Under the pieces are notes generated by a model. It had not been told where the DNA came from. It searched no databases and was given only the letters and a program-made list of their open reading frames with translations. From NCBI GenBank assembly GCA_037447655.1, contig JBBHKE010000556.1, forward strand, positions 98,550-162,549: a DNA stretch of 64,000 bases, given 5' to 3'. Positions 32,314 through 43,350 of this stretch are shown here, one piece after another. Source of the DNA: Zygnema cylindricum (Eukaryota > Streptophyta > Zygnematophyceae > Zygnematales > Zygnemataceae). Made by a program: the position numbers and the translations under genes. Within the stretch, counting starts at the first letter, position 1, and every line of letters begins with the position of its first letter.

Positions 32314-33100
32314 GGTTATGGGCCCATCGCCCAAATTGCCTATTTTTGATGGAACTGACTTCTTATATTGGGAAGATATGCTGAGCTCATATTTCAAGGA
32401 GAGGGACTTGTCACCCATTGTGGAAGGAACAGTGGATGTGACTGCACCGGATTGGAGAAAGAAGAATCTCCATTGCCTCAACGTCTTGAAGCAGTCTATG
32501 ACAAAAGAATTGGTAATGTCGTATCTTGAGATGAAGAAAACTTGTGAAGTTTGGTTCAGTGTACGTGCTATGTATGTTCAGCTAGATGTTACAGTGCACA
32601 CTAACATAACCACTCAGATCTTTGAATTGAAGTATTTAGGAGGTAGTATGTCACATCATTGTCATGCTATGAAAAGGTTGTTCCTTCAGAGTACTAGTGC
32701 AGGTGGGGACTTTTCGCCCCCTCAGCAAGCTATGTTATTGATGAGAACTTTACCTGATGAGTACAAGGGAGCTATGGATAGGCTTAGGGCTATTCCACAC
32801 CGTCAATGGAACATAGCCTTAGCGATTCAACTTGTTTTGAGTGAAGAATCTAACCAGATGTCACAAAGAGGTAGTAGTAAGTCTGTTCAGGCTTTAGCTA
32901 ACCAGTTTTCAAACTCTAAGATTCGCAGTGGTAGTGGTAGTGGCAGTGGTGGAGGTAGTGGATCTAGAAGGTCACCTTTGACTTGCTACTACTGTGATGA
33001 AAAGGGCCATGTTTTCAGGTTGTGTAATGCCTATAAAAGAGCCAAAGCTACGGGAAATTTTCGCTCAGGTTGGGACGAAAGCCGAGTTCCATCTACCTAA
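32180..33100 (+). CDS. element L Gag (306 aa)
   Basis: Gag structural protein of the copia particle. ATG at 32180 inside the LTR. The first 45 codons (Ala/Pro/Ser-rich, SAPIACAPISP) are LTR-encoded. QQVMGPSPKLPIFDG spans the primer site. The Gag domain follows, with LSPIVEGTVDV, LKYLGGSMSHHCHAM and FSPPQQAMLLMRTLPDE (residues about 60-230). A Gly/Ser linker then leads to knuckle CYYCDEKGHVFRLC (CX2CX4HX4C, about residues 272-285). It ends at a TAA that element M lacks (M reads VPSQSGRPT), so the stop is probably a mutation in a once continuous gag-pol frame. The ORF is open, but expression is unknown. Confidence 0.88.
   Translation: MSDNFSAPIACAPISPIAPLAPAGASVTHSGSGSQPSLNAHDLQQVMGPSPKLPIFDGTDFLYWEDMLSSYFKERDLSPIVEGTVDVTAPDWRKKNLHCLNVLKQSMTKELVMSYLEMKKTCEVWFSVRAMYVQLDVTVHTNITTQIFELKYLGGSMSHHCHAMKRLFLQSTSAGGDFSPPQQAMLLMRTLPDEYKGAMDRLRAIPHRQWNIALAIQLVLSEESNQMSQRGSSKSVQALANQFSNSKIRSGSGSGSGGGSGSRRSPLTCYYCDEKGHVFRLCNAYKRAKATGNFRSGWDESRVPST
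32314..32325 (+). other. element L primer-binding site
   Basis: GGTTATGGGCCC immediately after the LTR end CTTCAACA. Perfect 12-base complement of the tRNA-iMet anticodon arm. It encodes the VMGP of Gag. Confidence 0.83.
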
Positions 33101-35014
33101 AATGGACGCCCAACATCATTTTCCAATGCACTTAAAGAGGAGGAAGTGAGCAGCTTTCCCATCAACAACGAGAAGAAATACTTTGCGATGGCACAAGCAA
33201 CGGAAGGCCTGGAGGAAGACGAATGGATAATGGACTTCGGTGCATCTGCACACATGTGCCGCAATCGCCATCTATTTGAGAGTATTCAATCTATTTCACC
33301 AATCAAAATTTATTTTAGTGATGATACATTTGTTGAGTCGAAAGCAAAGGGGAGGGTGTCACTTATGTTGAATGTAGATGGAAAACCTGTGAAAAGGGTC
33401 TTGGAAGATGTGTTGCATGTTCCAGCTTTTAAAAGAAAGTTTTTCTCTACGTCAGTGGTAGAAAAGAAAGGTTTTAAGACTATATCTGAGAATGGAAAAA
33501 AAACAGTCAGTAAGAATGGGAAAATAGTTGCAGTAGGATTTGCTGGAGGTAAAAATTTGTATCGGTTGAGTCTTGCAAATGATAATGACAATGATGTTAT
33601 GTACTCAAGTGTAATCATTGATTGTGATTTATGGCATAAACGTTTAGGACATGTGAATTATGATAGATTAGAAAAGATGGTAAATCAAAAAATGGTGGAA
33701 GGTGTAAAAATTAGTCAAAAACCAGCATCAAATGTATGTGATGGTTGTGCAATGGGAAAAATTCATAAGTTGCCTTTCCCTTTGCAAACTGATCATAGAA
33801 GTAGCAGGGTTCTAGAACTAATTTATTCAGATGTATGGGGGCCATCTAGATATCCATATGTGGGAGGTGCTAAGTTTATGCTTACCTTTACAGATGACTA
33901 TAGTAGATTTACTACAATTTATATTTTGAGAAGTAAGGATGAAGTTTTTTCGAAATTTAAAGAGTATAAGGCTTGGGTTGAGAATCTACATGAGAGAAAG
34001 ATAGCGGGATTCAGATCTGATAATGGAGGGGAGAACATTTCTAATGAGTTTGCAGAATTCCTTAAATTGCATGGAATCTCACGTCAACTAACCGTTCCTT
34101 ATTCTCCGAAACAAAACGCTGTTTCAAAAAGGATGAATAGGACCATATCAGAGTGTGCTAGGACAGTGATGGCTGATATAGACATAGATTACAAATTTTG
34201 TGCAGAGGCTATGCATTGTGCAGCTTATGTGAGAAATAGGCTAGAAACAAGGGCAATAAAAGATAAAACTCCTTATGAAATGTGGACCGGACACAAACCA
34301 GATGTAAGTCACTTCAAAGTGTTTAGAAGTAAGGTATTCTTGCTAGATAAAGATCCACAAAAATGGAAATTAGAGCCAAAAGGCATACCAGGTATATTTT
34401 TAGGGTATGATGATCATGCCAAGGGTTATAAAGTATATGACATTAAGAGAAATAGAGTTGTGGTAGCCAGAAACATCATAGTGAAGGATGAGGGAAGAGG
34501 AGTAGATGTATTTAGTCAATGTAGCGATGAAAAGAAAGATAAAAGTGTTGATTATATCTTTTTAGAGGATAATCCAATGTTTTTCAAGAAAAATGTTGAA
34601 AATGCATCTAGTTTAAGTCAAAATGACTTGGAATCATCTTCTCCACCAGAAACAGGAAGTGTTATGCCCGAAGGAGTTGTAGAATCTCCTCTACCTCAAG
34701 CTGAAACTGAATCACAAGAAGAATCACATGTATCAAGGAGGAGGACCCAACCATCTATACCAGCGACAGAATTTCCAGGTGGAGTGAGGCGAAGTGCACG
34801 ACTCAGGGGAGAAAATGCAGCCTTTGCTCATTCTGCACACATAGAAGAGCCTTTAACATTGAAAGAAGCTTTTTCGAGAAATGAAAGGGAACATTGGGTG
34901 GAAGCCATCAATGAGGAAATGAAGTCCATCATGGAGGCCCAAACTTGGGATCTGGTGGAACTTCCTCCAGGAAGAAAGGCTATTGGAAGTAAATGGGTGT
35001 TTAAGTTAAAATGA
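33101..35014 (+). pseudogene. element L protease and integrase (long open part of pol)
   Basis: In the same frame as gag after one TAA. Protease block EWIMDFGASAHMC (norm DSGA, here Ser to Phe), VLHVPAFKRKFFSTS, then GAG-pre-integrase WHKRLGHVNYDRL and CDGCAMGKIHK with zinc ligands intact. Integrase: YSDVWGP (first Asp) and RSDNGGE (second Asp) intact, but the Glu block is QNAVSKRMNR, so the catalytic Glu is Lys. C-terminal LGYDDHAKGYKVYD and a linker (PATEFPGGVRRSARLRGE) follow. RT starts with HWVEAINEEMKSIMEAQTW, and the frame ends at KWVFKLK through a one-base deletion (M has LKLNPDD). Confidence 0.9.
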
Positions 35015-36429
35015 ACCCAGATAATACCATAGACAGGTATAAGGCTCGTTTGGTTGCTAAGGGATTTAATCAAAAGGAGGGGATAGATTATGAAGAAACA
35101 TTTTCACCGGTTGTAAGGTGTCCATCTGTCCGCATCTTACTTACATTAGCAGCTATAGAGGATTTTGACATCCACCAAATGGATGTGAAAACTGCCTTTT
35201 TGCATGGTGATTTAGATGAGGTCATTTATATGAAGCAGCTTGAGGGTTATGAGGAAGTAGGAAAAGAAAATCTTGTGTGCAGACTTTTAAAAGCATTGTA
35301 TGGCCTAAAACAGGCCCTTAGGCAGTGGAACCAAAAGTAAGATGAGTTCTTGACAAGATTAGGGTTTACTAGAATTAGCTCAGATCATTCAGTATATGTG
35401 ATGTGTGGTGATAATCCTGATGAGGTGATATTCATTGCTGTGTATGTTGATGATTTGATGCTAATTAGTAAAAACAAAGAAGGAATTGCTAGAGTAAAAC
35501 ACGCTCTTAATTCAAAATATGAAATGAAGGATTTGGGTGAGGCTAAATACATTCCGGGAATACAAGTTGAAAGAGATAGAGAAAAGAAAATCATTAGGCT
35601 AACTTAAAAAGAAGCAATAGGAAACATGTTGGAAAAATTTGGCTTGGTTGATGCCAAAGGTTGTGCAACTCCTATGGAGTATAAGCAAAAACTTGAAGGA
35701 ATGGAGCATGAGTTTGGAGTCATAATAGATGAGGAACTCAGTGCAGAAGAGCAAAAATTTATGTCCCAAGTACCCTACAGGCAAGTAGTAGGAAGTTTAA
35801 TTTACTTCATGAATTGCACTAGGACCGATATAGCTGCAGGTGTTGGTGTGTTGAGTAGAAGTCTACAAAATCCAAGAAAGAGAGATTGGGAGGCAGCAAA
35901 AAGGGTCTTAAGATATCTTGTTTGGACTAAGAATCTTTGGCTTAGTTTGGGAGGGAACAAGGTTAGTATTAATACTTGGAGTGATGCTAGCTATGGTGAT
36001 GTGCCTAGAAGGAAGTCTACAACTGGGTATGTCATTCAGATTGGAAGTGGAACTTGTAGTTGGAGTAGTAAACTTCAAAAAGTCACGGCTTAATCTACTA
36101 TGGAATCCGAATACATGGCTGCGAGCGCAGCCTTAAAGGAATTGCTTTGGATTAAGGCATTTCTTCAAGAATTGGGGTTTACACAACACGGAACACAAGT
36201 AATGTGGTGCGACAATCAGGCAGCCATTTCTGTGGCTACAAACCCAAGTCACAATTTTAAGAGTAAGCATATGGACATTCGGCTACATTTGGTACGTGAG
36301 AAAGTATTTGCAAAAGTGGTAAAACTTTGTTATTTGCCTGATGTGAAAATGGTTGCGGATATGTTGACAAAAGCCCTTCCCGCTCCTAAATTGGAGTACT
36401 GCAGAAAAGCATGTGGTCTAAGTGAGTAA
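35011..36429 (+). pseudogene. element L reverse transcriptase and RNase H
   Basis: RT blocks: NPDNTIDRYKARLVAKG, EETFSPVV, HQMDVKTAFLHGDLDE, LLKALYGLKQA, TAA at 35338 (M has Ile), active site YVDDLMLIS intact (35446-35472), DLGEAKYIPGIQVERDR, TAA at 35605 (M has Gln). RNase H: PYRQVVGSLIYFMNCTRTD, TWSDASYGD, TAA at 36091 (position of Gln in relatives), MESEYMAASAALKELLW, WCDNQAAISVA, SKHMDIRLHLVREKV, ending ACGLSE at 36429. All catalytic acids are present. Confidence 0.92.
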
Positions 36430-36451
36430 GTCTTCTAAAGCTTAAGGGGAG

Positions 36452-37141
36452 TATTGAAAAGGAAACTTTGGTAAGTATTAGAAATTTGAGTCTAAGACTT
36501 AGAATATTTTTAGAATACGAACTGTTCAATATTGACCAAATTTAGTGTAGATTTTTTTGTAGTATCTACACGAATTGATATCTTTAAGTTAATTAGTGTG
36601 TAGGGCCGCCAATGAATGTAGACGTGATAAGAATCACCCGGATTTTTAGGGTAAAGATATTTTTAGTGGACAATTCTGGTCCAAACACTTAGATTTTTGT
36701 CATTAGGGTGTCTAGCGAACCATGTACATACGTTTTAGATGTTTTCTAGATCTTTAGAGTATTTAATTCAATTAAAAATGATCAATTTGATACAAAATGT
36801 ACATTCTACACAAGAGTTAAGGAAATGAGTGCACTGAGTGCAGTTTTAAGGTGTTTTATGCTCTATTGTCTTTGATTTGCTTATAGTACATGTTTCTATG
36901 GTTGAAAGACCTCTTTTATTTGGAGTTACATATCTTACACTATTGATCTAGTCTACTAGGCATTTCTTTTTGGGTTTGCTTCTAGTGTCATGTCTACTTA
37001 TGGCTCAGCTCCTATTGCAAGTGCTCCTATTAGCCCTAGTGCTCCACCGGCTCCTCCAGGGACAAATATTCCTATTGGTGCAAGTGTGACTCCTAGTGGG
37101 AGTGGATCACAGCCGAGTCTCAATACCCATGACATTCAACA
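36452..37141 (+). repeat. LTR shared by elements L (3') and M (5')
   Basis: 690 bp, after the purine tract AAGCTTAAGGGGAG (36438-36451). Starts TATTGAAAAGG, ends GACATTCAACA. The gag ATG of M (36990) lies inside it. One LTR serves as the 3' end of L and the 5' end of M. Confidence 0.92.
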
Positions 37142-37980
37142 AGTTATGGGCCCACCGCCCAAATTGCCTATTTTTGACGTAACTGACTACATATACTGGG
37201 AAGATATGTTGAGGTCATATTTGGAGGAGAGCGACTTGTCACCCATTGTGGAAGGAACAGCAAATGTGACCGCGCCGGATTGGAGAAAGAAGAATCTTTA
37301 CCGCCTCTACGTCTTGAAGCAGTCAGTGACAAAAGACTTGGTAATGTCGTATCTTGAGATGAAGAAAGCCTCTGAAGTTTGGCTTAGTGTACGTGCTATG
37401 TATGTTCAGCTAGATGTTACTATCCAAACTAACATAGCCACTCAGATTTTTGAATTTAAATATTTTGGAGGTAGTATATCAGATCATTGCCATACTATGG
37501 AAAGGTTGTTTCTTCAAAGTACCAGTGCAGGTGGGGACTTTTCACCACCTCAACAGGCTATGTTGTTGATTAGAACTTTGCTTGATGAATGTAAGGGAGC
37601 CATGGATAGGCTTAGGGCTATTCCACAGCTTTAATGGAACATAGCAATAGCAATTCAACTTATCTTGAGTGAAGAAGCTAACCAGATGGCACAAAGAGGT
37701 AGTAGTAAGTCTGTTCAGGCATTAGCTAACCAGTTTTCGGATTTTAAGATTAGCAATAGTAGTGGCAGTGGCAAAGGTAGTGGTCCTACATGGTCACTTT
37801 TGACATGCTATTAGTGTGATGAAAAAGGGCATGTGTTTAGAATGTGTATTCCATTCAAGAGAGCAAAAGCCACAGGAAATTTTCTGCTCTGGATGGGACG
37901 AATGCCTGGTTCCTTCTCAATCAGGCCGCCCAACTGCTCTCTTCAACGAACTTAAGAAGGAGGAAGTGAGCAGCTTTCCC
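36990..37980 (+). pseudogene. element M gag, broken
   Basis: ATG 36990 in the LTR. Open to 37634 with the same domain order as L, including QQVMGPPPKLPIFD and FSPPQQAMLLIRTL. TAA at 37632 (L has Gln in HRQWN). The knuckle near 37805-37850 is damaged (second Cys is a TAG). A frame change lies near 37880. Confidence 0.86.
37142..37153 (+). other. element M primer-binding site
   Basis: AGTTATGGGCCC after the LTR, one base from the consensus. Element K has the identical variant. Confidence 0.75.
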
Positions 37981-39600
37981 GAAAAACATTGAAAAGAAAT
38001 ACTTTGCGATGGCACAAGCAACGGAAGGCGTGGAGAAAGACGAATGAATTATGGAATCCGGCGCATCTGCCCACATGTGCCGCAATCGCCATCTATTTGA
38101 GAGTATTCAATCTATTTCACCCATCAAAATTTATTTTAGTGATAATACGTTTGTTGAGTTGAAAGCTAAGGGGAGGGTGTCACTTATGTTAAACGTAGAG
38201 GGAAAACCAGTGAAAAGGGATTTGGAAGATGTGTTGGATGTCCCAGCTTTTAAAAGAAACTTTTTCTCTACGTCAGTGGTAGAAAACAAAGGTTTTAAAA
38301 CTATATCTGAGAATGGAAAGAAAACAATCGGTAAGAATGGGAAAATAGTTGCAGAGGGATTTGCTGGAGGAAACAATTTGTATTGGTTAAGTCTTCCAAA
38401 TGACAATGACAATGATGTTATGTACTCAAGTGTAATCAGTGATTGTGATTTATGGCATAAACGATTAGGACATTTGAATTATGATAGATAAGAAAAGATG
38501 GTAAATCAAAAGATGGTGGAAGGTGTAAAAATTAGTCCAAAACGAGCATCAAATGTATGTGATGGTTGTGCAATAGGAAAAATACATAAGTTGCCTTTCC
38601 CTTCGCAAACTGATCATAAAAGTAGCAGGGTGCTAGAACTAATTTATTCAGATGTATGGGGGCCATCTAGGTATCCATCTATTGGAGGTTCTAAGTTTAT
38701 GCTTACCTTTACCGATGATTATAGTAAATTTACTACAGTTTATTTTTTGAAGAGTAAGGATGAAGTTTTTTCAAAATTTAAAGAGTATAAGGCTTGGGTT
38801 GAAAATCTGCATGAGAGAAAGATAGGAGGATTCAGATCTGATAATGAAGGGGAGTACATTTCTAATGAATTTGAAGAATTCCTAAAATTTCATGGAATCT
38901 TACGTCAGCTAACCGTTCCATATTCTCTGGAACAAAATGGTGTTTCAGAAAGGATGAATAGGACCATATCAGAGTATGCTAGGACAATGATGGCTGATAT
39001 GGACATAGATTACAAATTTTGGGCAAAGGATATGAATTGTCCAGCTTATGTGACAAATAGGCTAGAAACAAGAGCAATAAAGGATATAACTCCTTACGAA
39101 ACGTGGATAGGATACAAATCCGATGTATGTCACTTCAAAGTTTTGGAAGCAAGATATTCATGCTAGATAATGATCCACAAAAATAGAAATTAGAGCCAAA
39201 TGGCATACCAGGCATATTTATAGGGTATGATGATCATGCCAAGGGTTATAAAGTATATGACATTATGAGAAATATAGTTGTGGTAGCCAGAAACATCATA
39301 GTGAAGGATGAGGGAAAAAGAGTAGATGTAATTTGTCAGCGTACAGATACAACGAAAGATTCAAGTGTTGATTATATCTTTTTAGAGGAAAATCCAATGC
39401 TTTTCAAGAAAAAAATAAAAAACGCATCTACATCAACTCAAAGTGACTTGTTATCATCTTCTCCACCAGAAACAGCAAGTGTTATGCCTGAAAGAGTTGT
39501 TGACTCTCCTCTACCTCAAGCTAATTTGAATATCAAGAAGAATCACATGTATCGAGGAGGAGGACCCAACCATCTATACTAGCGACAGAATTTCCAGGTG
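37981..39600 (+). pseudogene. element M protease and integrase, broken
   Basis: Protease block IMESGASAHMC: the catalytic Asp of DSGA is Glu, preceded by TGA in place of the Trp codon. TAA at 38489. Integrase in frame 38498-39166: YSDVWGP, RSDNEGEY and NGVSERMNR, so the D-D-E triad is intact here, unlike in L. A frameshift near 39145 and a TAG near 39184 split the C-terminal part, which resumes in frame 39265-39582. Another frameshift falls in the linker. Confidence 0.87.
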
Positions 39601-40793
39601 GAGTTAGGCGAAGTGCACAACTGAGGGGAGAAAATGTAGCCTTTGCTCATTCAGCAAATATAGAAGAGCCTCTAACATTGAAAGAAGCTTTTTCGATTAA
39701 TGAAAACGAACATTGGGTGGAAGCCGTCAATGAGGAAATGAAGTCCATCATGGAGGCCCAAACTTGGGATCAGGTGGAACTTCCTCCAAGAAAAAAAGCT
39801 ATTGAAAGTAAATGGGTGTTTAAATTAAAATTGAACCCAGATGATACCATAGACAGGTATAAGGCTCGTTTGGTTGCTAAGGGATATAATCAAAAGGAGG
39901 GAATAGATTATAAAAAAACTTTTTCACCGGTTGTAAGGTTTCCATTTATCCTCATCTTACTTACATTAGCTGCCAAAGAGGATATTGACATCCACCAAAT
40001 GGATGTCAAAACTGCCTTGTTGCATGGTGATTTAGATGAGGTCATTTATATGAAGCAGTTTGAGGGTTATGAGGGTGTAGGAATAGAATATCTTGTGTGC
40101 AGACTTTTAAAATCATTGTATGGCCTAAAACAGGTCCCTAGGCAGTGGAACCCAAAGATAGATGAGTTTTTGACAAGATTAGGGTTTACTAGAATTAGTT
40201 CAGATCATTTAGTATATGTGATGTGTGGTGATAATCCTGATGAGGTGATATTTATTGCTGTGTATGTTGATGATTAGCTGCTACTTAGTAGGAACAAAGA
40301 AGGAATTGCTAGGATAAAACACGCTCTTAATTCACAATTTGAAATGAAGGATTTGGGTGAGGCAAAATTTATCCTTGGAATAAAAGTTGAAAGAGATAGA
40401 GAAAAGAAAATAATTAGGCTAACTCAGAAAGAAGCGATAGGAAACTGTTGGAAAAATTTGGCTTGGCTGATGCCAAAGGTTGTGCAACTCCTATGGAGTA
40501 TAAGCAAAAGCTTGAAGGAATAGAGCATTAGTTTGGATTCATAATAGATGAGGAACTCGGTGCAGAAGAGCAAAAATTTATGTCCGAAGTACCATACAGA
40601 CAAGTAGTAGGAAGTCTAATTTACTTCATGAATTGCACTAGGCTCGATATAGCTGTAGTTGTTGGTGCATTGAGCAAAAGTTTGCAAATTCCACAAAAGA
40701 GAGATTGGGAGGCGGCAAAAAGGGTGTTAAGGTATCTTGTTGGGTCTAGAAATCTTTGGCTTACTTTGGGAGGGGAGAAGGTTAACATTAATA
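39601..40793 (+). pseudogene. element M reverse transcriptase and truncated RNase H
   Basis: RT in frame 39678-40277: NEHWVEAVNEEMKSIMEAQ, KWVFKLKLNPDDT, HQMDVKTALLHG, active site YVDD followed at once by TAG. Then DLGEAKFILGIKVERDR and a frameshift near 40445. RNase H begins in frame 40580-40793 (PYRQVVGSLIYFMNCTRLD) and is cut by satellite before the first catalytic Asp (WSDASY). Confidence 0.88.
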
Positions 40794-42470
40794 AACTACA
40801 AAAACTGTTAGCGCTTACATGAATTGTTGTCTAAACTACACAAACTATTAGCGTTAACAGGAATTGTTATCTAAACTACACAAACTATTAGCGCAAACAA
40901 GAATTGTAACCTAACTTACACAAACTGTTAACGCTAGAAAGAATTTTTATCTAAACTACCCAAACTCTTAGCGCTAACAGGAATTGTTATTTAAATTACA
41001 AATACTCTTAACGTTAACATGAATTGTTATCTAAACTACACAAACTATTAGCGCTTACATGAATTGTTATCTAAACTACACAAACTGTTATTGCTAAAAA
41101 GAATTGTTATCTAAACTACACAAACTATTAGCGCAAACAAGAATTATAACCTAACTTACAAAACTCTTAGCCCTAACAAGAATTGTTATCTAAACTACAC
41201 AAACTGTTAGCGCTAACAGGAATTGTTACCTAAAAAACACAAACTGTTAGTGCTAACAAGAATTGTAACCTAACTTACACAAAGTGTCAGCAATAACAAG
41301 AAATGTTTTCCATACTACACAAACAGTTAACGCTAACTGGAATTGTTACCAAAAGTACACTAACTGTTAGCGCTAACAAGAATTGTTTCCTAAATTACAA
41401 AAACGGTTAGCGCTAAGAAGAATTGTTAGCTTACTTACACCAACTGTTAGTGCTTACAACAATTGTTACCTAAATTACAAAAATTGTTAGCACTAACAAC
41501 AATTGTAACCTAACTTACACAAACTGTAAGCGCTAACAAGAATTGTTATCTAAACTACACATACAGTTAGCTCTAACAAGAATTGATACCTCTATTACAT
41601 AAACTATTAGTGCTAACAAGAATTGATACCTAAATTACAAAATTGTTAGCACTAACAAGAACTGTAACCTAACATACACAACTATTATCGGTAACAGGAA
41701 TTCTTATCTAAATTACACAAACTGTTAGCATTAACAGGAATTGTTATCTAAATTACACCAACTGTTAGCGCTAATAGGAATTGTTACCAATTATACACAA
41801 ATTGTTAGCGTTAACATGAATTGTTATCTAAACTACACAAACTTTTAGCGCAAACAGGAATTGTTATCTAAACTACAAAAAATATTATCGCTAATAGGAA
41901 TTATTACCTGTATTACACAAACTGTTAACGCTAGCAAGAGTTCTAACCTAACTAACACAAACTGTTTGCGCTATGAAGAATTCTTATCTAAACAACACAA
42001 ACTGTTAGCTTTAACAAGTATTGTTATCTATACAACTCAAACTTTTAGCGCTAAAAAGAATTGTTACCTTACTTACACTGTCTCTTAGCGCTAACAAGAA
42101 TTGTTACCTAAATTACACAAAATGTTAGCGCTAACAGGAATCGTTATTTAAAATACACAAAATGTTAGCAATAACAAGAATTGTTATCTAAACTACACAA
42201 ACTATTAGCGCTAGTAGGAATTTTTTTCTAAACTACCCAAACTATTAGCGCTAACAGGGATTGTTATCTAAACAACACAAACTGTTAGCGCTTACTTGAA
42301 TTGTTATCTAAACTACACAAACTGTTAGAGATAACATGAATTGGTACCTAAATTACACAAACTGTTAGGGCTAACAAGAATTGTAACCTATTTTACACAA
42401 CTGTTAGCGCTAACAGGAATTCTTTCCTAAACTACAAAATCTATAAGCGCTAACATGAATTGTTACCTAA
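40794..42470 (+). repeat. 40-bp palindromic satellite, array 5 (plus polarity)
   Basis: About 42 units in plus polarity. Many carry the TTATCTAAACTAC spacer variant. Begins at the broken end of M and ends at the LTR fragment at 42471. Confidence 0.93.
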
Positions 42471-42729
42471 TGTTGAAGGTTATGGGCATTAAGACTCGGT
42501 TGTGATCCACTCCCACTAGGAGTCACACTTACACTAGCAGGAGCAGGTGGAGCACTAGGGCTAATAGGTGCACTTGCAATAGGAGCAGAGCCATTATCAG
42601 ACAAGTTAGCGGAAGCAAACCCAAAGAGAAATGCCTAGAAGATTAGATCTATAGTGTAAGATATGTAACTCCAAACGAAAGAGATATTTCAACCAAACAA
42701 ACATATACTACAAGCAAATTAGAGACAAT
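42471..42729 (-). mobile_element. LTR fragment of the L family, minus strand
   Basis: Reverse complement of the L LTR end: it contains the gag ATG and leader (about 42472-42605) and stops exactly at TGTTGAAGG against satellite. This confirms that the L LTR ends ...CCTTCAACA. It breaks off near 42729 at a second LTR in the opposite orientation. Confidence 0.87.
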
Positions 42730-43075
42730 ATTTTTAAAAGGAGGCTTTAGTAATTCTTAGAAATTTGAGTATAGGAATTAGAATATTTTTGGAATACCAA
42801 CTGTTCAATATTAACAAAATTTAGTGTGGAGTTTTTGTAGTATCTACACGAATTGATATCTTTAAGTTAATTAGTGTATAGGGCCGCCAATGAATGTAGA
42901 CGTGATAAGAATCACCCGGATTTTTAGGGTAAAGATATTTTTAGTGGACAATTCTGGTCCAAACACTTAGATTTTTGTCATTAGGGTGTCTAGCGAACCA
43001 TGTACATACGTTTTAGATGTTTTCTAGATCTTTTAGATGTTTTCAAGATCTTTTGAGTATTTAGATCAATTAGGA
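42730..43075 (+). mobile_element. LTR fragment of the L family, plus strand, head-to-head
   Basis: Starts at the LTR beginning (TATTTTTAAAAGGAGGC) and matches 36452-36780 of the shared LTR (GGGCCGCCAATGAATG, GTGTCTAGCGAACCATG). It runs into the N gap. Confidence 0.87.
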
Positions 43076-43085
43076 NNNNNNNNNN
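43076..43085. other. assembly gap (10 N)
   Basis: Ten N bases. The sequence changes from an LTR to a different satellite across it, so the real distance and the join are unknown. Confidence 0.99.
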
Positions 43086-43350
43086 GATTATCAAACACTT
43101 TATATCTATTGTTAAGAATAATCGCGATTGTCAAACACATTAAATCTATTGTTAAGAATAATCGCGATTGTCAAACACATTAAATATATTGTTAAAAACA
43201 AACGCCATTGTTAAACACATTCATTCCATTGTTAGCAACAATCGCGATTCTTAAACACATTAAATCTAATATTAAAAACATTCGCGATTGTAAAACATAT
43301 TAAATCCATTGTTAAGAACAATCTCGGTTGAGAAAGACATTTATACCATT
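43086..43350 (+). repeat. second 40-bp satellite (AATCGCGATT core)
   Basis: Six to seven copies of a 40-bp unit: TCAAACACATTAAATCTATT followed by GTTAAGAATAATCGCGATTG. TCAAACAC recurs at 43091, 43131 and 43171. It has the perfect palindrome AATCGCGATT. The sequence is not that of the main satellite, but period and design are the same. Confidence 0.88.

Larger units (their letters stand above)
31523..37141 (+). mobile_element. element L: nearly complete copia retrotransposon
   Basis: 5' LTR 31523-32313, gag-pol 32180-36429, 3' LTR 36452-37141 shared with element M. It is the best-preserved element in the window: the whole polyprotein is recovered with four in-frame TAA codons (33098, 35338, 35605, 36091) and one single-base deletion near 35011. 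It sits in the 40-bp satellite. Confidence 0.93.
36452..40793 (+). mobile_element. element M: 3'-truncated copia element of the L family
   Basis: Internal region of the L family, with gag, protease, integrase, RT and part of RNase H, starting from the shared LTR. It ends inside RNase H (GGEKVNIN), where 40-bp satellite begins near 40794. M is more decayed than L, and the two differ at many positions, so M is not a fresh duplicate of L. Confidence 0.9.

Noticed and set aside
33098-36093. RIP-like C-to-T mutation as the cause of the stops
   Set aside because: Some stops fit CAA/CAG to TAA/TAG, but others come from TAT, AAG, TGT or Glu codons and from indels, so the spectrum is mixed.
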